From NCBI RefSeq assembly GCF_000426285.1, contig NZ_AUFB01000008.1, forward strand, positions 124,001 to 188,000: DNA of 64,000 bases, given 5' to 3'. Positions 26,022-36,119 of this stretch are shown piece by piece. The notes below the pieces were generated by a model that made no database searches, was not told the origin of the DNA, and was given only the letters and a program-made list of their open reading frames with translations. Made by a program: the position numbers and the translations under genes. The number at the start of each line of letters is the position of its first letter. Positions within the stretch are counted from its first letter, which is position 1. The DNA is from Rhizobium leucaenae USDA 9039. Lineage in GTDB: Bacteria; Pseudomonadota; Alphaproteobacteria; Rhizobiales; Rhizobiaceae.

Positions 26022-26945
26022 ATGATCCCAGATTTCCTCGTCACCCATTCCGGCGGCTTCCATGCCGACGAACTGCTGTCCAGTGTCATCCTGACGCGGC
26101 TTTTTCCGAACGCTCGCCTGATCCGCAGCAGGGCGCCGGAATGGACGAGCCCCGGCGCAGACCGCATCATCTACGATGTCGGCGGCCGATATGACGCGGC
26201 CGAGCGGATATTCGATCACCATCAACGCGGCGCACCGCTGCGGGAGAATGGCCAACCCTACAGTTCGTTCGGATTGATCTGGAGGCATTATGGTCATGAC
26301 TATCTTGCTGCGTCGGGCCTTCCCGAAGGGAATATCGAGGCGCTTCACGCCTCTTTCGATGCCAGTTTCGTGCTGCCGATCGACCTGGTTGACAATGGCG
26401 CGCTTAGCCCCTCCGTTGCAGGACCGCTGGCTGGGCTCACGCTGCCCGCTCTGCTGGAAACCTTAAAACCGGTTTTCGACGAGCCGGACCCCGAGGCCGA
26501 GGATCGCGGCTTTCAAAACGCCCTTGCCATTGCCCGGAGCCTCGTTGAGGCGAGGATAGCTCAAAGCGCCGCCAAATTGCGGGCCGAGGCGCTCGTGCAT
26601 CAGGCCATCATTGATGCAGGCGACGGCCGCATTCTGGAACTGCCAAGGGGGATGCCGTTCCGCCCAGCCATCGTCAAGGCAGGCGCCGATCACCTGCTGT
26701 TTGTCGTTCACCCGCGCGAAAATGATTGGTGCCTGACCGGTATCCGCGGCGCGGATGAGGGTTTCGAGCTCAGGGCAGACCTACCGGCCGCCTGGGCAGG
26801 CCTGACCGACCATGATCTCGCCGCGGTTTGCGGCATAGAGGGCGCGACCTTCTGCCATAGCGGCCGCTTCATCGCCGCCGCCAAAACCCGCGAGGCCGCG
26901 CTCGCTATGGCCGAGTTGGCGGTAGCGGCGGCTATCCAGGGATGA
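26022..26945 (+). CDS. MYG1 / UPF0160 family protein (DHH-like)
   Basis: This 307-residue protein carries the MYG1 signatures: THSGGFHADELLSS at the N-terminus and FDHHQRG, the DHH-type metal motif, near residue 65. Eukaryotic MYG1 is a 3'-5' RNA exonuclease. The bacterial role is uncertain but metal-dependent phosphoesterase or exonuclease activity is plausible. Length is usual for the bacterial members. It stands alone, 232 bp from the divergent methyltransferase gene, a gap in which I see no gene. Confidence 0.9.
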   Translation: MIPDFLVTHSGGFHADELLSSVILTRLFPNARLIRSRAPEWTSPGADRIIYDVGGRYDAAERIFDHHQRGAPLRENGQPYSSFGLIWRHYGHDYLAASGLPEGNIEALHASFDASFVLPIDLVDNGALSPSVAGPLAGLTLPALLETLKPVFDEPDPEAEDRGFQNALAIARSLVEARIAQSAAKLRAEALVHQAIIDAGDGRILELPRGMPFRPAIVKAGADHLLFVVHPRENDWCLTGIRGADEGFELRADLPAAWAGLTDHDLAAVCGIEGATFCHSGRFIAAAKTREAALAMAELAVAAAIQG

Positions 26946-27306
26946 AGCTGATGTGAGGCTCGAGATCACCACTGAAACATAGCCGAGGAGGCGTTCACGC
27001 GTGCCCGAATGGCGTGTTCGCAACTCCGTGCACGTCCGGCGCCTGATCCAAAGCGCATTTCATCCGAGTACCGAATGCCGGCTTGAATAGGAGGTTCAAC
27101 CGCCCGAGGCCGGGCGCTATACATTTCACGAGTGACTATCCACAAAGCGCATGAAAAATGCACGCTGATATCTTGGTTTAAGAATTATCAATTGCTGGTT
27201 GCACAAATGGGGCCTGCAGCTATGAGAGCGTAAATTATGTCCTGAAAATTATTTGGCCAATGTGGCGAAAGCCGGCGGCGCAGATCAGGAATAGCCGGGT
27301 GACAAT
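26946..27306. other. Intergenic region upstream of MCP gene
   Basis: This 361-bp stretch contains no gene I can support. The 3' half is A/T-rich (for example around 27170-27190 and 27230-27255) and should contain the promoter of the chemotaxis receptor gene. Confidence 0.45.
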
Positions 27307-29253
27307 ATGCTTTTTCTCGCCAACCTGAATATTAGAACCAAAATACTTTCTGTCGTTCTGCCATTATGCGCGGCGGGGATTGCCGGACTTGCAATGATGT
27401 CCGTCAATTACAAGGACGCGGACAATAGATACTCCGATTTTATCGCCAGCGACAACTTCGCATCTATAAAGGCGGCGCAAGCCAGCCAGCGGCTGATGGC
27501 ACTTGGATACGATCTATATCAAGTCATCAAATACAAGCCAGGAACCGACGACTTCAAGCGTGCGCAGGCAGATTATAAGGAGAGTGCCTCGCGGCTTCTT
27601 ACCATTCTTGACGATGCGATTAAGCTCATCCCCGATCGGGCGACCGAACTGGAGGGGTTCAGGAAGCAGGCCGTCGATATCCTCGCAATGACAGACAAGG
27701 GGGTGGAGTTCGGAAGACAGGATCTTGACGATCAGGCTTACGAGCAAGCAGCGATCGCAGATGACAAGATCGCCACTGCCATCGGTCGGTTCCGGCCCTG
27801 GATAGAAACAAGCATGCAGACCATCCGCGACAAGAGCGATGTGCTGAGCGAGAACACGAACGGCACGATCTTCTACACGGATGTCGGCGTCGGTTTTGTT
27901 TTCGTGCTCGCGATCGTCGCTGCGCTTTTGGTGGTGTCGCAAGGAATTACTACGCCCATCGCGCGACTTCGGGAGCGGATGGCGTCTCTCGCTGACAGCC
28001 AGACCGAGGCCCCGATCGAGGGTATGACGCGCAAGGACGAAGTGGGTCAGATGGCGAAGGCGGTGCAGGTGTTCCGCGAGAATGCGATCGAACGCATTCG
28101 CCTTGAGCAGGAGACGGAAGCCAACCGCTCCATGAGCGAAAAGGATCGGATCGAACGCGAGCATCAGAAAGCACAGGAAGCCGCCGACGTGCAATTTGCC
28201 GTCGAGAGCCTGGCGACCGGGCTGTCGAAACTCTCGGAGGGCGACGTCTCCCATCGCATCGAACAGCCGTTCGCGGCAAAGCTGGATGCTGTCCGCGGTG
28301 ATTTCAACAACTCGGCCGAGAAGCTACAGATTGCTCTGCGCAGGGTAGCAGAGAATGCGCGTGGCATCGATGCAGGCGCCAGCGAGATCAAATCGGCCGC
28401 GAGCGGGCTGGCCAAACGCACCGAGCAGCAAGCGGCAGCCGTTGAGGAAACCGCTGCGGCACTGGAGGAGATCACGACGACGGTTCAAGACTCGGCCAAA
28501 CGTGCCCAGGAAGCAGGACAGTTCGTCAGCCGCACGAAGACTGGTGCAGAGCAGTCCGGCGAGATCGTGCGCCGCGCCGTGCGAGCGATGGAGCAGATCG
28601 CCCAGTCTGCAAACGAGATTTCCAATATCATCGGCGTTATTGACGAGATTGCCTTTCAGACGAACCTGTTGGCGCTGAATGCCGGTGTAGAGGCAGCTCG
28701 CGCAGGTTAGGCCGGCAAGGGTTTTGCGGTCGTCGCACAGGAGGTGCGTGAACTGGCGCAGCGTTCCGCCAAGGCGGCCAAAGAGATCAAGGCGTTGATC
28801 ACGACATCGAATGGCCAGGTTCAAGAGGGCGTTCAGCTTGTCGGCGACACGGGCAAGGCGCTCGAGACGATCGTTGCCGAAGTTCAGGTCATCAACCGGC
28901 ATGTGTCTGCAATCGTCGAGTCGGCTCAGGAGCAATCCGTTGGCCTCCAGCAGATCAACACTGCCGTCAACCAGATGGACCAGGACACCCAAAAGAATGC
29001 CGCGATGGTCGAAGAGAGCACCGCCGCCAGCCACAGCCTGGCAAATGAGGTCGCTTCGCTGAACCAGCTTCTGGCGCAGTTCAAGCTTTCGCAGGATGGT
29101 TACCCCAAGCATAGCTCAACGCCGGTTCGCGCCGTCAGCGGTGGAAACAGTCCCGGCGCCTCCCCGGTCCGCGCACTCGGACGGAAGATCGCGTCCGCCT
29201 TCTCCGGCAATGCGGCGCTCGATACGAGCATGGGCCATTGGGAGGAATTCTGA
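27307..29253 (+). pseudogene. Methyl-accepting chemotaxis protein interrupted by in-frame TAG
   Basis: This receptor would have about 648 residues: TM1 at about 13-33, a helical periplasmic region, TM2 at about 195-217, HAMP, and a full MA signalling domain. The frame is intact except for codon 468, TAG at 28708-28710, in the hairpin tip where RAGEAGKGF is expected; the sequence reads RAG, stop, AGKGF. GAG to TAG is a single change at the most conserved glutamate. Everything downstream (VVAQEVRELAQRSAKAAKEI and on) continues in the same frame to the stop at 29253 with no decay. The truncated 467-residue product would lack half of the CheA/CheW-contact hairpin. Recent mutation or sequence error are the two explanations. 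Confidence 0.85.
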
Positions 29254-29300
29254 CGAAGCCAGCATCTTAAGTTCAGGATGCTAAATCATCGAGATTCGTG

Positions 29301-29338
29301 AGAAGCAGGAGGCAGCGGCAACGCTGCCTCCTGCTTCT
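29301..29338 (+). terminator. Strong hairpin terminator after MCP gene
   Basis: A perfect 17-bp stem (29301-29317 with 29322-29338) closes a GCAA tetraloop, 48 bp after the MCP reading frame ends. Such a long G/C-rich stem with a GNRA loop is very stable. There is no clear T-run after it, so termination might be helped by Rho, or it may protect the mRNA end. Confidence 0.7.
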
Positions 29339-29387
29339 GTCCACATCCTCCGCACCGTAAGCGCCGAGTTCCTACTGGAGAATGGTA

Positions 29388-29513
29388 ATGCGCATTCGAC
29401 CTGAAGACCTGCAGGATGAGTGCAACACTTTGCTCGGCGCCGCGTTCATGTCCCGCGAAAGACGGGAGCCCGACCCACCTTGGAACCTGAGGCACGTTCA
29501 GTCGGTTAGATGA
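29388..29513 (+). CDS. Possible 41-residue small protein
   Basis: An ATG at 29388 with GGAG at 29377-29380 opens a 41-codon frame starting MRIRPEDLQDECNTLLGAAF, with an acid/base-rich tail. It lies between the MCP terminator and the next secreted-protein gene. No family is recognised; support is the ribosome site and composition only. Confidence 0.3.
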   Translation: MRIRPEDLQDECNTLLGAAFMSRERREPDPPWNLRHVQSVR

Positions 29514-29540
29514 CCGGATGAATTAGGTTGGATTCCTGCT

Positions 29541-29864
29541 ATGTCACGATTAACCTCATGCGCTGAGGGCATCGCTCTCTTTTTAAGCATTATCGTCGTC
29601 TCTGCTCATCCCGCTTCGGCAATCTCCCGCGTCAACTCGACCAGTCACACTTGCGCCGCGCTGCGGCAAATCATCGACAGTCGGGGAGCAATCATTCTGA
29701 CCCATCCCGGGTCGCGCCAGTCGGGCACGCTGTATGATCGCTACGTGCGCGACAGCAGCTATTGCGATCCGAGTACGGTGGCCACGGATGACTGGGTCCC
29801 GGCGAAAGACAGAAGCTGCAGGCTTTATAATTGCCAGACATATGAGCCTCCCTTCGACGATTGA
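29541..29864 (+). CDS. Small secreted Cys-containing protein
   Basis: This 107-residue protein has an N-terminal signal peptide (about 1-28, ending SAHPASA). The mature part contains CAALRQIIDSRGAIILTHPG and several Cys (SYCDPS, RSCRLYNCQTY), suggesting periplasmic disulfides. It resembles a common family of short rhizobial exported proteins of unknown function. No domain recognised. Confidence 0.7.
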   Translation: MSRLTSCAEGIALFLSIIVVSAHPASAISRVNSTSHTCAALRQIIDSRGAIILTHPGSRQSGTLYDRYVRDSSYCDPSTVATDDWVPAKDRSCRLYNCQTYEPPFDD

Positions 29865-29963
29865 CCGGATTTCTGACGGTTTTTTTGCAGCGACTCGGCC
29901 TGATAACACCGAGCGTGACCATTCGGTCGCCGAGCGTGCGACCGCTACCCGGAACAGAGAGTC

Positions 29964-30119
29964 TCAATCGCGATCGATTTCGATATGAAGATCGCGGATC
30001 AGCGCTTCGCGCTTGGCGAGCGCGTCGATTGCTCCGTCGGCCCGCGCCCTGGCGACCAGGTTGAGCAATCCTTCGCAGAAGACGATATAGGCGCCCACGC
30101 TGTTGCTGAAGAAGCTATC
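29964..30119 (-). pseudogene. Coding-like remnant of unknown gene
   Basis: The minus strand encodes about 51 codons of good composition (GAYIVFCEGLLNLVARARA, then DALAKREALIRDLHIEIDRD) ending in a stop at 29964-29966, with no good start; a GTG at 30098 would give 44 residues. It looks like the C-terminus of a helical protein whose upstream part is lost, or a small gene with an unusual start. Family unknown. Confidence 0.35.
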
Positions 30120-30214
30120 GGTCCGCGATTGCCGCGATCCGCGTCTAGCCCTTCAATGTTCGGGGCTCCGGTCATAGCGGCTGTGTGAAGTGCGGCCGGG
30201 AAGCAGGGCGCTGC

Positions 30215-32473
30215 TTAGCCAGCTTCCGAAAATTCCTTGCCCTTCGCACGGCAAAATTCGATCAGCTGCTTCGAGGTCATTGGTCGTGCCAGGGCATAGC
30301 CTTGCAGCAAATGGCAGCCAAGATCTTTCAGGATATTGGCATGCTCCATTGTCTCCACGCCCTCGGCAACAATGTCGATGTTTTGTGAGCGGCCGATTTC
30401 GATAATCGAGGAGACCAGACGGCGTTGAGACGGAGACGTGACAATCGGGTTGATAATTTCCCGATCAATCTTGAGCCTTCTTGGCTCGAATCTGAGCAAG
30501 CTAACGATACTGGCATGTCCGGTGCCGAAATCATCGATCTCGATCTCAATGCCCAGCTCTTTGATCGCGGGAATTATCTCATTGAGAACAGGTTGGAAAT
30601 CATCGAACGAGATGGTCTCAAGCAGCTCGAAACACAGGCGGCCCTTCGCCATGGGAAGCGCCGACAGCTCGGCAAGCAGATTTGCCTGCGCCAGCCGCCG
30701 CGCTGAGATATTGACGGAGACGCGCGGGATGTGCATTCCCAGGCTGTCCCATCTCGTAAGCTCGAATAGCGCCTTTTGCAGAATCAGCCTGTCCATGTCG
30801 CCGGAACGTCCCAGATTCTCCGCGACGGCAAGGAATTTGTCAGGGCCGAGCAGACCTTTTCGCGGATGATCCCAACGGGCAAGTGTCTCGACGCCGGCAA
30901 TTTCCAACGTGTTGGCGTTAAACTGCGGCTGGAAGAATGCAACGAGTTCATCGCGATCGAGCGCATGATTGAATTCGTTCGCCAATTCCTTCGAATGGAT
31001 TGCGGCGCTTCGAAGCTCTTCGGTGAAAATAGCCGCCCGGCCGCGGCCCGTCTGCTTTGCCTCGTACAGCGCCAAATCGGCATTTAGAAGCAATTGACTA
31101 AGGTCCCGCCCGCGCGTGCGTTCGTTCTCCCAGGCGACACCGACGCTTGCACCGACAACGCATTCAGCACCCTCAATGGAGAGGGGCTGCTCGAGCGTGG
31201 CGACAATCTGTTGGGCCAATCTGTTTGCTTTAGAGTCGGGACTGATGCTCCAGCTCGCGAAGATGAACTCATCTCCACCGATCCGAGCCGCTACGTCATT
31301 CGGGCCTGCCAAATTGGCAAGGCGCAAAGCCGTTGTCTGCAGGACTGCGTCGCCTCCGGCATGCCCTCTCGTGTCGTTGATCTCCTTAAATCGATCGAGG
31401 TCGATATGAATGAGGATCAGACAATCTTCCGGACCGGGTCTCGGCGGTTGCGAGATCATTTGGTCAACAAATCGTCTGTTAGGAAGCCCCGTCAGTGCGT
31501 CATGTAATGACAGGTACTCCAGCCTTTGCCGTGCCCGGACGAGCTTTTTCTTGTGAAGGCGAAGCTTCTCAATGGTTTTCTGGCGTGATTTGGTCAGAAA
31601 GCCAACCCAGACAATCGGTGCAACGACGCAAAATGACAAAAGGCCGGCATAGAACTCGAAAGTGGCAATGCCGCTATTTTGCCCCCATCCGCCCTTCGGC
31701 ACCGCGCCAAGGGTCCACCGGCCATAGGTCATATCGACCGATGCCACGACGGGTCGCTTCGAAAAAGTATCCAGGCTGCCGAGAAAAACCTGTTTAGGCG
31801 AGCTCGGCTCCGGAACCGTGCTGATGGCAATCTCAAGGTCGGCCGATCCAAGGCCGCTATCTTGGTAAAGTCTTGGTATGTCCACGACTCCCGAAAGAAG
31901 GCCCCAAAAGACCTGGCTTGTTCCGTCGTTGACATAAACCGGGCATCTGATCACGAAAGCAGTTCCGCCCTGGACAAGTTCCACAGGGCCGGTCAGAACG
32001 ATATTGTGGGTGTTGCGCGCCAGCATCGCGCTATCCCGCTGCTTTTCGTTCGTTCGATAGTCCAGTCCGACCGCCTTTTCGTTTCCTTTTTCCGGATAGA
32101 CCCATTTGACCACCATGCCAGGTGCAGCGGCGAAACTTCGCAATTGTGAATCGGGCTGCAAAATCTGCTCGGCAAGTTTGGAAAAAGCGTCTTGCTCCAT
32201 CGCCGGATTGACCGCAATTCCGGCCGCCAAGCCTTGCAACAGCTTCACATTGCTATTGAGGTTTGTCTGGAGCCGAGATGATATGGTGGCGAGCTCACCG
32301 GCAACAATTGCCCGTTCATCGGCCAGCGATCGCTCCAGTCGCCAGTTGGTTGCGACATAGACGACGATTATTGCAATGGTCGCCGCAAATATTGCTGGAG
32401 CAAATGCGCTGGTGTGCCCTATCGCAGAGCTCGCCAAGTCGCCTAATATTTTAGGTTTTCTTCGAAACTTCAT
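30215..32473 (-). CDS. Membrane-bound CHASE-like/GGDEF/EAL protein
   Basis: With ATG 32473 the protein has 752 residues. It has TM1 at about 25-45, a periplasmic CHASE-type sensor, TM2 at about 272-292, then GGDEF (LSLHDALTGLPNRRFVDQ; ARIGGDEF) and EAL domains. The GGDEF motif is canonical but its inhibitory site is degenerate (GPND in place of RxxD). The EAL part has ETLARWDHP, an asparagine in VNISARR, FELLET, DDFGTG, LKID, AEGVET and LQGYALARP, all the metal and catalytic positions of active c-di-GMP phosphodiesterases. Net activity is probably breakdown, with GGDEF regulatory or bifunctional. A GTG 13 codons upstream is an alternative start. Confidence 0.88.
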   Translation of the reverse strand: MKFRRKPKILGDLASSAIGHTSAFAPAIFAATIAIIVVYVATNWRLERSLADERAIVAGELATISSRLQTNLNSNVKLLQGLAAGIAVNPAMEQDAFSKLAEQILQPDSQLRSFAAAPGMVVKWVYPEKGNEKAVGLDYRTNEKQRDSAMLARNTHNIVLTGPVELVQGGTAFVIRCPVYVNDGTSQVFWGLLSGVVDIPRLYQDSGLGSADLEIAISTVPEPSSPKQVFLGSLDTFSKRPVVASVDMTYGRWTLGAVPKGGWGQNSGIATFEFYAGLLSFCVVAPIVWVGFLTKSRQKTIEKLRLHKKKLVRARQRLEYLSLHDALTGLPNRRFVDQMISQPPRPGPEDCLILIHIDLDRFKEINDTRGHAGGDAVLQTTALRLANLAGPNDVAARIGGDEFIFASWSISPDSKANRLAQQIVATLEQPLSIEGAECVVGASVGVAWENERTRGRDLSQLLLNADLALYEAKQTGRGRAAIFTEELRSAAIHSKELANEFNHALDRDELVAFFQPQFNANTLEIAGVETLARWDHPRKGLLGPDKFLAVAENLGRSGDMDRLILQKALFELTRWDSLGMHIPRVSVNISARRLAQANLLAELSALPMAKGRLCFELLETISFDDFQPVLNEIIPAIKELGIEIEIDDFGTGHASIVSLLRFEPRRLKIDREIINPIVTSPSQRRLVSSIIEIGRSQNIDIVAEGVETMEHANILKDLGCHLLQGYALARPMTSKQLIEFCRAKGKEFSEAG

Positions 32474-32732
32474 CAGGTTGCCGGTATAGAGGACAGGCCG
32501 GCATCTTTGCACAGTTTCTTTAAAGCAACGCTAAGCCGAATTTCTCTGCCCAAGCCTCAAGCTCCGCAGCCAAAATTGCCTGCGAAACCGAGGTGGCAGG
32601 ATCGAACGCGATCAAGTTCAGCGGGCGTCGGCTCTGCTCCTGTCGATGCCCTGCCGGCCGCCGCCTTTACCGGCAGCGACGAGGACTGCCGGCGCGTAGC
32701 GATGAAGAGTACGTCGGTTGTGCCGTCCGGAA

Positions 32733-34856
32733 TTACTGCTTTCCGTCAGCGTTTCCCGATTGTCGTATGGCGGTCTTCAGCGCACCTTTCTGCAGATCCG
32801 CCTCATCGGCAAGAATAGAGGCGGCCTCGTTCAGCAAGACGTCCTTGACGTTCTTGCGGGCATTTTCAATGGCGAGATCAGCACTCAGGCTACGCTCATT
32901 AGCCTGCAGGCCGTCGTCGTCACCAGCGTCCACGCCATCGTTGATTTTGTCGCCCGATTTGTGACGATTTGCCTGGGCAGTCAGTTCGTTGCGACGCTCA
33001 GTCTCGTTGAGCGAGACAACCCGTTTGTCGCGCTGCGCCTTCAGGTCTGTGATGTCCGCTACAAAGCGTTGGAAATCCGGATTGTCCTGCACCCGGGCGT
33101 CGTGGCGGCTTTGCAGCTCAGGTAGAAGCGCCTTTATATCACCCGAAGGCTTGTAGTTCGCGGGTTTGACTTGGGTCCAAGGCAGAGCGTTGTCGAAACT
33201 CGACTCGCCAAAGGTCTTGAGATCCGAAAGACCCGGCAGGCTGATATCGGGCACCACACCGCGTAGCTGCGTCGTGCCGCCATTCACCCGGAAAAACTGG
33301 GCGATCGTCACTTTCAGCTCGCCGAATTTCGGTTTGAGATTATGAGCCACCTGATCGAGATTGACGACGGTCTGCACGGTACCTTTGCCGAAACTCGGTT
33401 CGCCGACGATCACGCCTCGGCCGTAGTCCTGTATTGCCGCGGCAAAAATCTCCGAAGCCGACGCCGAGCCGCGATTGATCAGCACGCTGAGCGGACCGGT
33501 CCATACGGGAGCTGAGAGATCATCTTTCTCCACCTCCAAGTCACCATCTGCATTGCGCTGCTGGACGACTGGACCCTTGCCAACAAACAGGCCAGTCATA
33601 TCAATCGCTTCGGACAACGAACCGCCGCCATTGTCACGCAGGTCGATCAGGACCCCGTCGACCTTGTCTTGCTTCAGTTCGCCGAGGAGTTTGGCAACGT
33701 CGCGGCTGGCGCTTCGGTAATCCTTGTCGCCTTTTCGTCGTGCTTCGAAGTCCTCGTAGAAAGCGGGCAGCGTAATCACGCCTATCTTGCGCGTGGCATC
33801 GCCATCCTTTACCGGCAGGATCGTTTTCTTCGCCGCTTGTTTGTCGAGGCTGATCTTGTCTCGCACTAGGCTGATGATGCGGTGCTTGCCATCCGGTCCG
33901 GCGTCCGCCGGCAAGATGTCCAGGCGCACGACCGAACCCTTTGCGCCGCGGATCATCTGCACGATTTCGTCGAGGCGCGTACCGACCACTTCCTTGATCG
34001 GACCGTCCGCACCCTGACCGACGCCGGTGATACGGTCCCCGACGGCAAGCTTGCCGGACAGTTGTGCCGGGCCGCCAGCCACGAGCTCGCGGATTGTTGT
34101 ATAGTCATCCCGTTCCTGCAGCACGGCGCCGATACCAACCAGCGAGAGCTTCATTGAAATATCGAATTCGGCCGAAGCGGCGGCGCCGAAATAGTCGGTA
34201 TGCGGATCTATCGATGTCGTATAGGCGTCCATGAACGTCTGGAAAACATCATCGCTTTTATATTTGTAGGCGCGTTCCAGGGAATTTTCATAGCGTTTGT
34301 CGAGCGTGTCGCGAATGGCAGCATCGTCTTTGCCGGCAAGCTTCAAACGCAGCCAATCGTTCTTGACGCGCTTGCGCCACAAGTCATTGCTTTCCGCTTC
34401 CGATTGCGGCCAGGGCTCCTTGTCGCGGACGAGGGGATAGTCTTCCTGCACACTGAAGTCGATCTTTTGGTTGAGCAGACCGCGCGCATAACTCATGCGA
34501 TCGACGACCCGCTGCTCATAAACGTTGAAAATCGAAAACGGGATCTGCAAGTCTTCCTGATTGATGGCGTCGTCGATCTTGGCGCTGTCCGCCATGAACT
34601 TGTCGATATCGGCCTGAAGGAAAAGGACACGATCCGGATCCAGAGATTTGATAAACCGGTTCATGATCTTAGCCGATAGGGCATCATCAAGTGGAACGGG
34701 CTTATAGTGGAAACGCGTGAGAAATTGCGCGCTCAGATGAGCCGCTTGCGCCTGCTGCTCCAGCGGCGCCAAAACGGGCGGTGAGCCGGTTTCCAGCGCA
34801 TATGCCGAAGGGGCAATTGCCAGGAACACCCAGAGGAAACCGTATCGTATATGCAT
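32733..34856 (-). CDS. prc: Carboxy-terminal processing protease, Prc/Tsp type
   Basis: With ATG 34856 the protein has 707 residues and a signal peptide ending near SAYA (about residue 21). It is a periplasmic serine protease of family S41 with a PDZ domain (about 232-320) and the catalytic pair Ser466/Lys491 in the SASASEIFAAAIQDYGRG and GEPSFGKGTVQ stretches, aligned with E. coli Prc Ser430/Lys455 (same 25-residue spacing). It has the long N-terminal TSPc helical domain and the charged C-terminal DUF3340-like tail of E. coli Tsp. Rhizobia usually carry the shorter CtpA form (about 440), so this long form is notable. It trims or degrades periplasmic proteins from their C-terminus. A TTG start 5 codons upstream is also possible. 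Confidence 0.9.
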   Translation of the reverse strand: MHIRYGFLWVFLAIAPSAYALETGSPPVLAPLEQQAQAAHLSAQFLTRFHYKPVPLDDALSAKIMNRFIKSLDPDRVLFLQADIDKFMADSAKIDDAINQEDLQIPFSIFNVYEQRVVDRMSYARGLLNQKIDFSVQEDYPLVRDKEPWPQSEAESNDLWRKRVKNDWLRLKLAGKDDAAIRDTLDKRYENSLERAYKYKSDDVFQTFMDAYTTSIDPHTDYFGAAASAEFDISMKLSLVGIGAVLQERDDYTTIRELVAGGPAQLSGKLAVGDRITGVGQGADGPIKEVVGTRLDEIVQMIRGAKGSVVRLDILPADAGPDGKHRIISLVRDKISLDKQAAKKTILPVKDGDATRKIGVITLPAFYEDFEARRKGDKDYRSASRDVAKLLGELKQDKVDGVLIDLRDNGGGSLSEAIDMTGLFVGKGPVVQQRNADGDLEVEKDDLSAPVWTGPLSVLINRGSASASEIFAAAIQDYGRGVIVGEPSFGKGTVQTVVNLDQVAHNLKPKFGELKVTIAQFFRVNGGTTQLRGVVPDISLPGLSDLKTFGESSFDNALPWTQVKPANYKPSGDIKALLPELQSRHDARVQDNPDFQRFVADITDLKAQRDKRVVSLNETERRNELTAQANRHKSGDKINDGVDAGDDDGLQANERSLSADLAIENARKNVKDVLLNEAASILADEADLQKGALKTAIRQSGNADGKQ

Positions 34857-35063
34857 TAAGCTTTGATCCAATTGTCAACGTCGAGTCTTTAATGTGTGAT
34901 GTTCGTGGAACAATTATGGTTTTTTAGCAATAAACGAATGCGCTCGGTCTAAAAGCGCGTTTCACAAAGTCCCGGACATTGATTTCAGTAGGCCACCAAT
35001 CGCCTGATTGAGGTCTGTTCAGGGCGTACTTTGGGCTCCTAACCTGCCGGGTCTGCAGCAGAA

Positions 35064-36032
35064 TCACTGGAGGTGATCCGGGCGACCGGCTGGGTCGCTG
35101 TTGAGAACCTGCTCTTCCTGGCGGTTGCGTCGTCCTTCTTCGACCAGCCAGTCACGCACCCGCCTTGCCTGGGCATTGAGTTCTCTCGATCGCGGCCAGA
35201 CGACGTGGAAGGCCGCATTGGTGTAAAGAACATGCCTGCCCACCGGAACGAGCGCTCTCGATCGGATCTGCTCCTCGATGAGATGCTGCCAGCCGAGAGC
35301 GACGCCTTCGCCTGCCAGAACGGCCTGTATGACGAGCACATAGTCGTTGATCGCCAGCCGCCGCGCTTGAGCGGAATATCGCACTCCCGCACTTGCAAAC
35401 CACTCCGACCAATCGCAGGCAGCTCTGACGGGTTCTTCCAGATGGATGAGAGGCAACGTCAGGAGGTCCTCTGGCCGCTCGGGAAGACCGCGCCGTTCGA
35501 CGAAGCCGGCGCTCGCGACGGGGAAGACAACTTCCGGCGCAAGCATGACGGAATGATAGCGCGGCCAACTTGCCGGATCGCCGCCCCGAACGCCGAGCGG
35601 GATCGGCTCCTCGTCCAGATCGAGGTCCCGCATGCTGGTTTGGATGCGCAGATCGATGTCTGGCAGGTCGGCCCGGAAACGGGTCAGACGCGGCAGCATC
35701 CACATGGAACCGAAGGCGGTCGAGGCTGCCAGAGTAACATTGAATTCCCGGCCTTTCGTTCGAATGTCCTCTGCCGACTTGTGGATGCGCGAAAGACCGA
35801 CGGTGACATCCGCATGGAAACGCTCGCCGACTTCGGTCAATTCGACACTGCGATGCTCGCGATGAAAGAGGGGCACGCCGAGCTGGTCCTCGAGCTTTCG
35901 CACCGCAAACGACACGGCAGCCTGGGTCATTCCGAGTTCTTCGGCGGCACGACTAAAATTCTGATGCCTTCCCGCTGCCTCGAAAATGATCAGGCTGGAG
36001 GCGGACGGCAAAAGTCTTCTGAAAGTTTCCAT
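35064..36032 (-). CDS. LysR-type regulator, GcvA-like
   Basis: This 322-residue LysR regulator has an N-terminal HTH (FEAAGRHQNFSRAAEELGMT and the recognition helix TQAAVSFAVRKLEDQLG) and a substrate domain typical of the GcvA/AmpR group. It is divergent from the MttB-family gene, with only 87 bp between the two starts, so control of that gene by overlapping promoters is expected. Confidence 0.9.
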   Translation of the reverse strand: METFRRLLPSASSLIIFEAAGRHQNFSRAAEELGMTQAAVSFAVRKLEDQLGVPLFHREHRSVELTEVGERFHADVTVGLSRIHKSAEDIRTKGREFNVTLAASTAFGSMWMLPRLTRFRADLPDIDLRIQTSMRDLDLDEEPIPLGVRGGDPASWPRYHSVMLAPEVVFPVASAGFVERRGLPERPEDLLTLPLIHLEEPVRAACDWSEWFASAGVRYSAQARRLAINDYVLVIQAVLAGEGVALGWQHLIEEQIRSRALVPVGRHVLYTNAAFHVVWPRSRELNAQARRVRDWLVEEGRRNRQEEQVLNSDPAGRPDHLQ

Positions 36033-36119
36033 AAATGGAGCTTATACAAAGACCAAGTTTTTTCCAGCGTTACAAAGCGTCAAAGTCGTTTAGCCTCCAC
36101 TTGGATTATGGAGGTGGCG

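Noticed and set aside
28708..28710. Programmed amber readthrough in the MCP gene
   Set aside because: No pyrrolysine context; a single GAG to TAG change explains it better.
29286..29495. 69-codon minus-strand frame
   Set aside because: It runs through the terminator stem and has no coding look.
35073..36119. Upstream extension of the MttB-family frame
   Set aside because: It overlaps the LysR gene in antisense; the family length and ribosome site GGAGG support the start at 36120.
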